Assembly: GCA_023432005.1 (NCBI GenBank)
Contig: JAEYVF010000050.1
Span: 1 to 5,336 of the forward strand
From: Actinomycetes bacterium
Lineage (GTDB): Bacteria; Actinomycetota; Actinomycetes; Actinomycetales; Microbacteriaceae
DNA length: 5,336 nt
Reading direction: 5' to 3'
The notes beneath the pieces are model-generated. The model had not been told where the DNA came from, made no database searches, and saw only the letters and a program-made list of their open reading frames with translations. Below, one piece after another: positions 4,702 through 5,336 of this stretch (positions are counted from its first letter, which is position 1; each line of letters begins with the position of its first letter). The translations under genes and the position numbers were made by a program.

Positions 4702-5336
4702 CACCCCAGCGTGCCGGATGCGGACCCGGCTCGCGCCGGCTGACCCGCCACCCGGCGTCGAGATCGCGCCAAGACGACAGCGCCCGCTCCGCCCGCGAGG
4801 AGCAGGGCGGATGCCGCGAGCAGCCCGCCGGTCCCGGCGCCTGAGGCCGCAAGGGTGCGCGGCGCGTACTCGAGCACGATCGTCCCACCGCTCCCGAGCG
4901 GCTCCCGTGCGATCACGGTGACGCCGCTCGTGCGAGCGGGGTCGGCGAAGCTCGCCGCGCCTCCTCCCGCGACGGCGGCGGCGAGATACCCGCTGCCGCG
5001 CCCCGGCTCGCCCTGGTTGCCGATGAACCCGTCACCCCCCGGGGCCCCGGGGGCGACCCCGTCCGCGCCGCCCGCCCCCGGGGCGCCGCCTGCCGACGGC
5101 GGCACCGGCGCCGTGATCGTGGTCCCGTCGGTGCTCGGGACGGCGGTCGGGTCGAAGGCCGCGAACGCGGCGCCCGGGTCGACTCCGTCGCCGACCGCCA
5201 CACCCTGGCCCGCGCCGCCGGCCACGAGCACGGTGATCCACGCGGTCCCGTCGAAGAGGAAGAGGAAGCTGCCGCCGGAGCCGCCTGCGCCGCCGCTGCC
5301 CCCCGTGCCCCCGTCGCCGCCTGCGCCGCCCGGAAT
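4701..5336 (-). CDS. Gly-rich surface protein with LPXTG-like C-terminal anchor, N-terminus outside window
   Basis: The frame is open to the window edge, so only the C-terminal 211 residues are seen. The visible part starts with seven GGX triplets, then FLFLFDGTAWITVLVAGGAG. Next comes a Pro/Gly/Ala-rich stretch with GAPG and GADG runs, and GSGYLAAAVAGGGAASF leading into GGTIVLEYAPR. This order resembles bacterial glycine-rich extracellular domains (GGGG, then VAGGGG, then GSGY, then a final beta strand). The tail has LAASG, an 18-residue hydrophobic helix and RSRRR, the layout of a sortase cell-wall sorting signal, although LAASG departs from LPXTG/LAXTG. Sixteen more residues follow the Arg cluster, which is unusual. 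It is most likely an exported, wall- or membrane-anchored protein; a signal peptide would lie outside the window. The alpha/beta hydrolase gene overlaps its stop. No enzymatic motif is visible and its role is unknown. Confidence 0.8.
   Translation of the reverse strand: MPGGAGGDGGTGGSGGAGGSGGSFLFLFDGTAWITVLVAGGAGQGVAVGDGVDPGAAFAAFDPTAVPSTDGTTITAPVPPSAGGAPGAGGADGVAPGAPGGDGFIGNQGEPGRGSGYLAAAVAGGGAASFADPARTSGVTVIAREPLGSGGTIVLEYAPRTLAASGAGTGGLLAASALLLAGGAGAVVLARSRRRVAGQPARAGSASGTLG
4752..4853 (-). other. LPXTG-like cell-wall sorting signal (LAASG variant)
   Basis: LAASG is encoded at 4853-4839, followed by a Gly/Ala/Leu-rich hydrophobic segment and the basic cluster RSRRR at 4766-4752. The three-part layout is that of sortase substrates; high-GC actinobacteria commonly use LAXTG with class E sortases. 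Here Ser replaces Thr, so cleavage by a sortase is plausible but uncertain. The segment could simply be a C-terminal transmembrane anchor. Confidence 0.55.
5036..5053. repeat. 18-bp perfect G/C palindrome
   Basis: CCCCCGGGGCCCCGGGGG lies inside the surface-protein gene, where the minus strand encodes an APGAPGG stretch. It contains only G and C in alternating homopolymer blocks of 4-5, can fold back on itself, and is a plausible site for length change or sequencing error. It is probably a by-product of Gly/Pro/Ala coding. Confidence 0.6.
5268..5330 (-). repeat. seven tandem Gly-Gly-X coding triplets
   Basis: The minus strand encodes GGA, GGD, GGT, GGS, GGA, GGS and GGS in succession, giving a 9-bp imperfect DNA period. 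The array may continue past the window edge. It is part of the glycine-rich extracellular domain and could vary in copy number by slippage. Confidence 0.75.

Noticed and set aside
3506..4888. Long minus-strand frame (460 aa) opposite PadR and across the hydrolase gene
   Set aside because: It is low-complexity Arg-rich sequence without recognisable motifs; PadR and the hydrolase have clear family signatures in other frames.
1..5336. tRNA, rRNA, riboswitch, CRISPR array, insertion sequence or attachment site
   Set aside because: No cloverleaf, spaced direct-repeat array, transposase motif or terminal inverted repeats were seen; nearly all sequence is accounted for by genes.

Overview
The window is very GC-rich, densely packed DNA with strong G/C third-position bias. 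Family content (PurS/PurQ as separate subunits, a CatE-type VOC protein, DUF1801, PadR, a surface protein with an LPXTG-like tail), short TANNNT-type -10 boxes placed directly before start codons, and frequent CGGATGCC words point to an actinobacterium, most likely of the Microbacteriaceae. The taxon is inferred from style and family content, not from a marker gene.

Layout. Positions 1-2637 are read on the plus strand: the 3' part of a two-domain VOC (catechol 2,3-dioxygenase-like) gene, an SGNH/GDSL hydrolase gene, then purS and purQ overlapping by one base. PurS and PurQ are two of the three subunits of formylglycinamidine ribonucleotide synthase (purine step 4); the catalytic purL is not next to them. 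Positions 2642-3509 are read on the minus strand: a DUF1801 protein and, upstream of it, a small four-helix membrane protein. A 53-bp AT-rich divergent region (3510-3562) separates that membrane gene from a plus-strand PadR-family repressor gene (3563-4144). Positions 4141-5336 return to the minus strand: a Gly-rich, probably cell-wall-anchored surface protein running in from beyond the window edge, translationally coupled to an RBBP9/YdeN-type alpha/beta hydrolase.

How the parts relate. The clearest regulatory unit is PadR plus the divergent membrane gene: repeated ATATG words overlap the PadR -10 box and lie just upstream of the membrane gene, which fits an autoregulated repressor controlling its neighbour. 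Three genes (SGNH, DUF1801, PadR) show the same geometry, a TANNNT box followed by exactly 6 nt and then the start codon, as expected for leaderless mRNAs; in the PadR case this decides the start codon. Both convergent gene pairs meet with essentially no spacer: 4 bp at purQ/DUF1801 inside a perfect 12-bp palindrome, and overlapping stop codons at PadR/hydrolase.

No RNA genes, insertion sequences, CRISPR arrays or clear signs of recent transfer were seen. No stretch over 300 bp lacks a gene. I did not find a convincing new multi-gene system; the PadR/membrane-protein pair and the unusual surface-protein tail are the most worthwhile leads.
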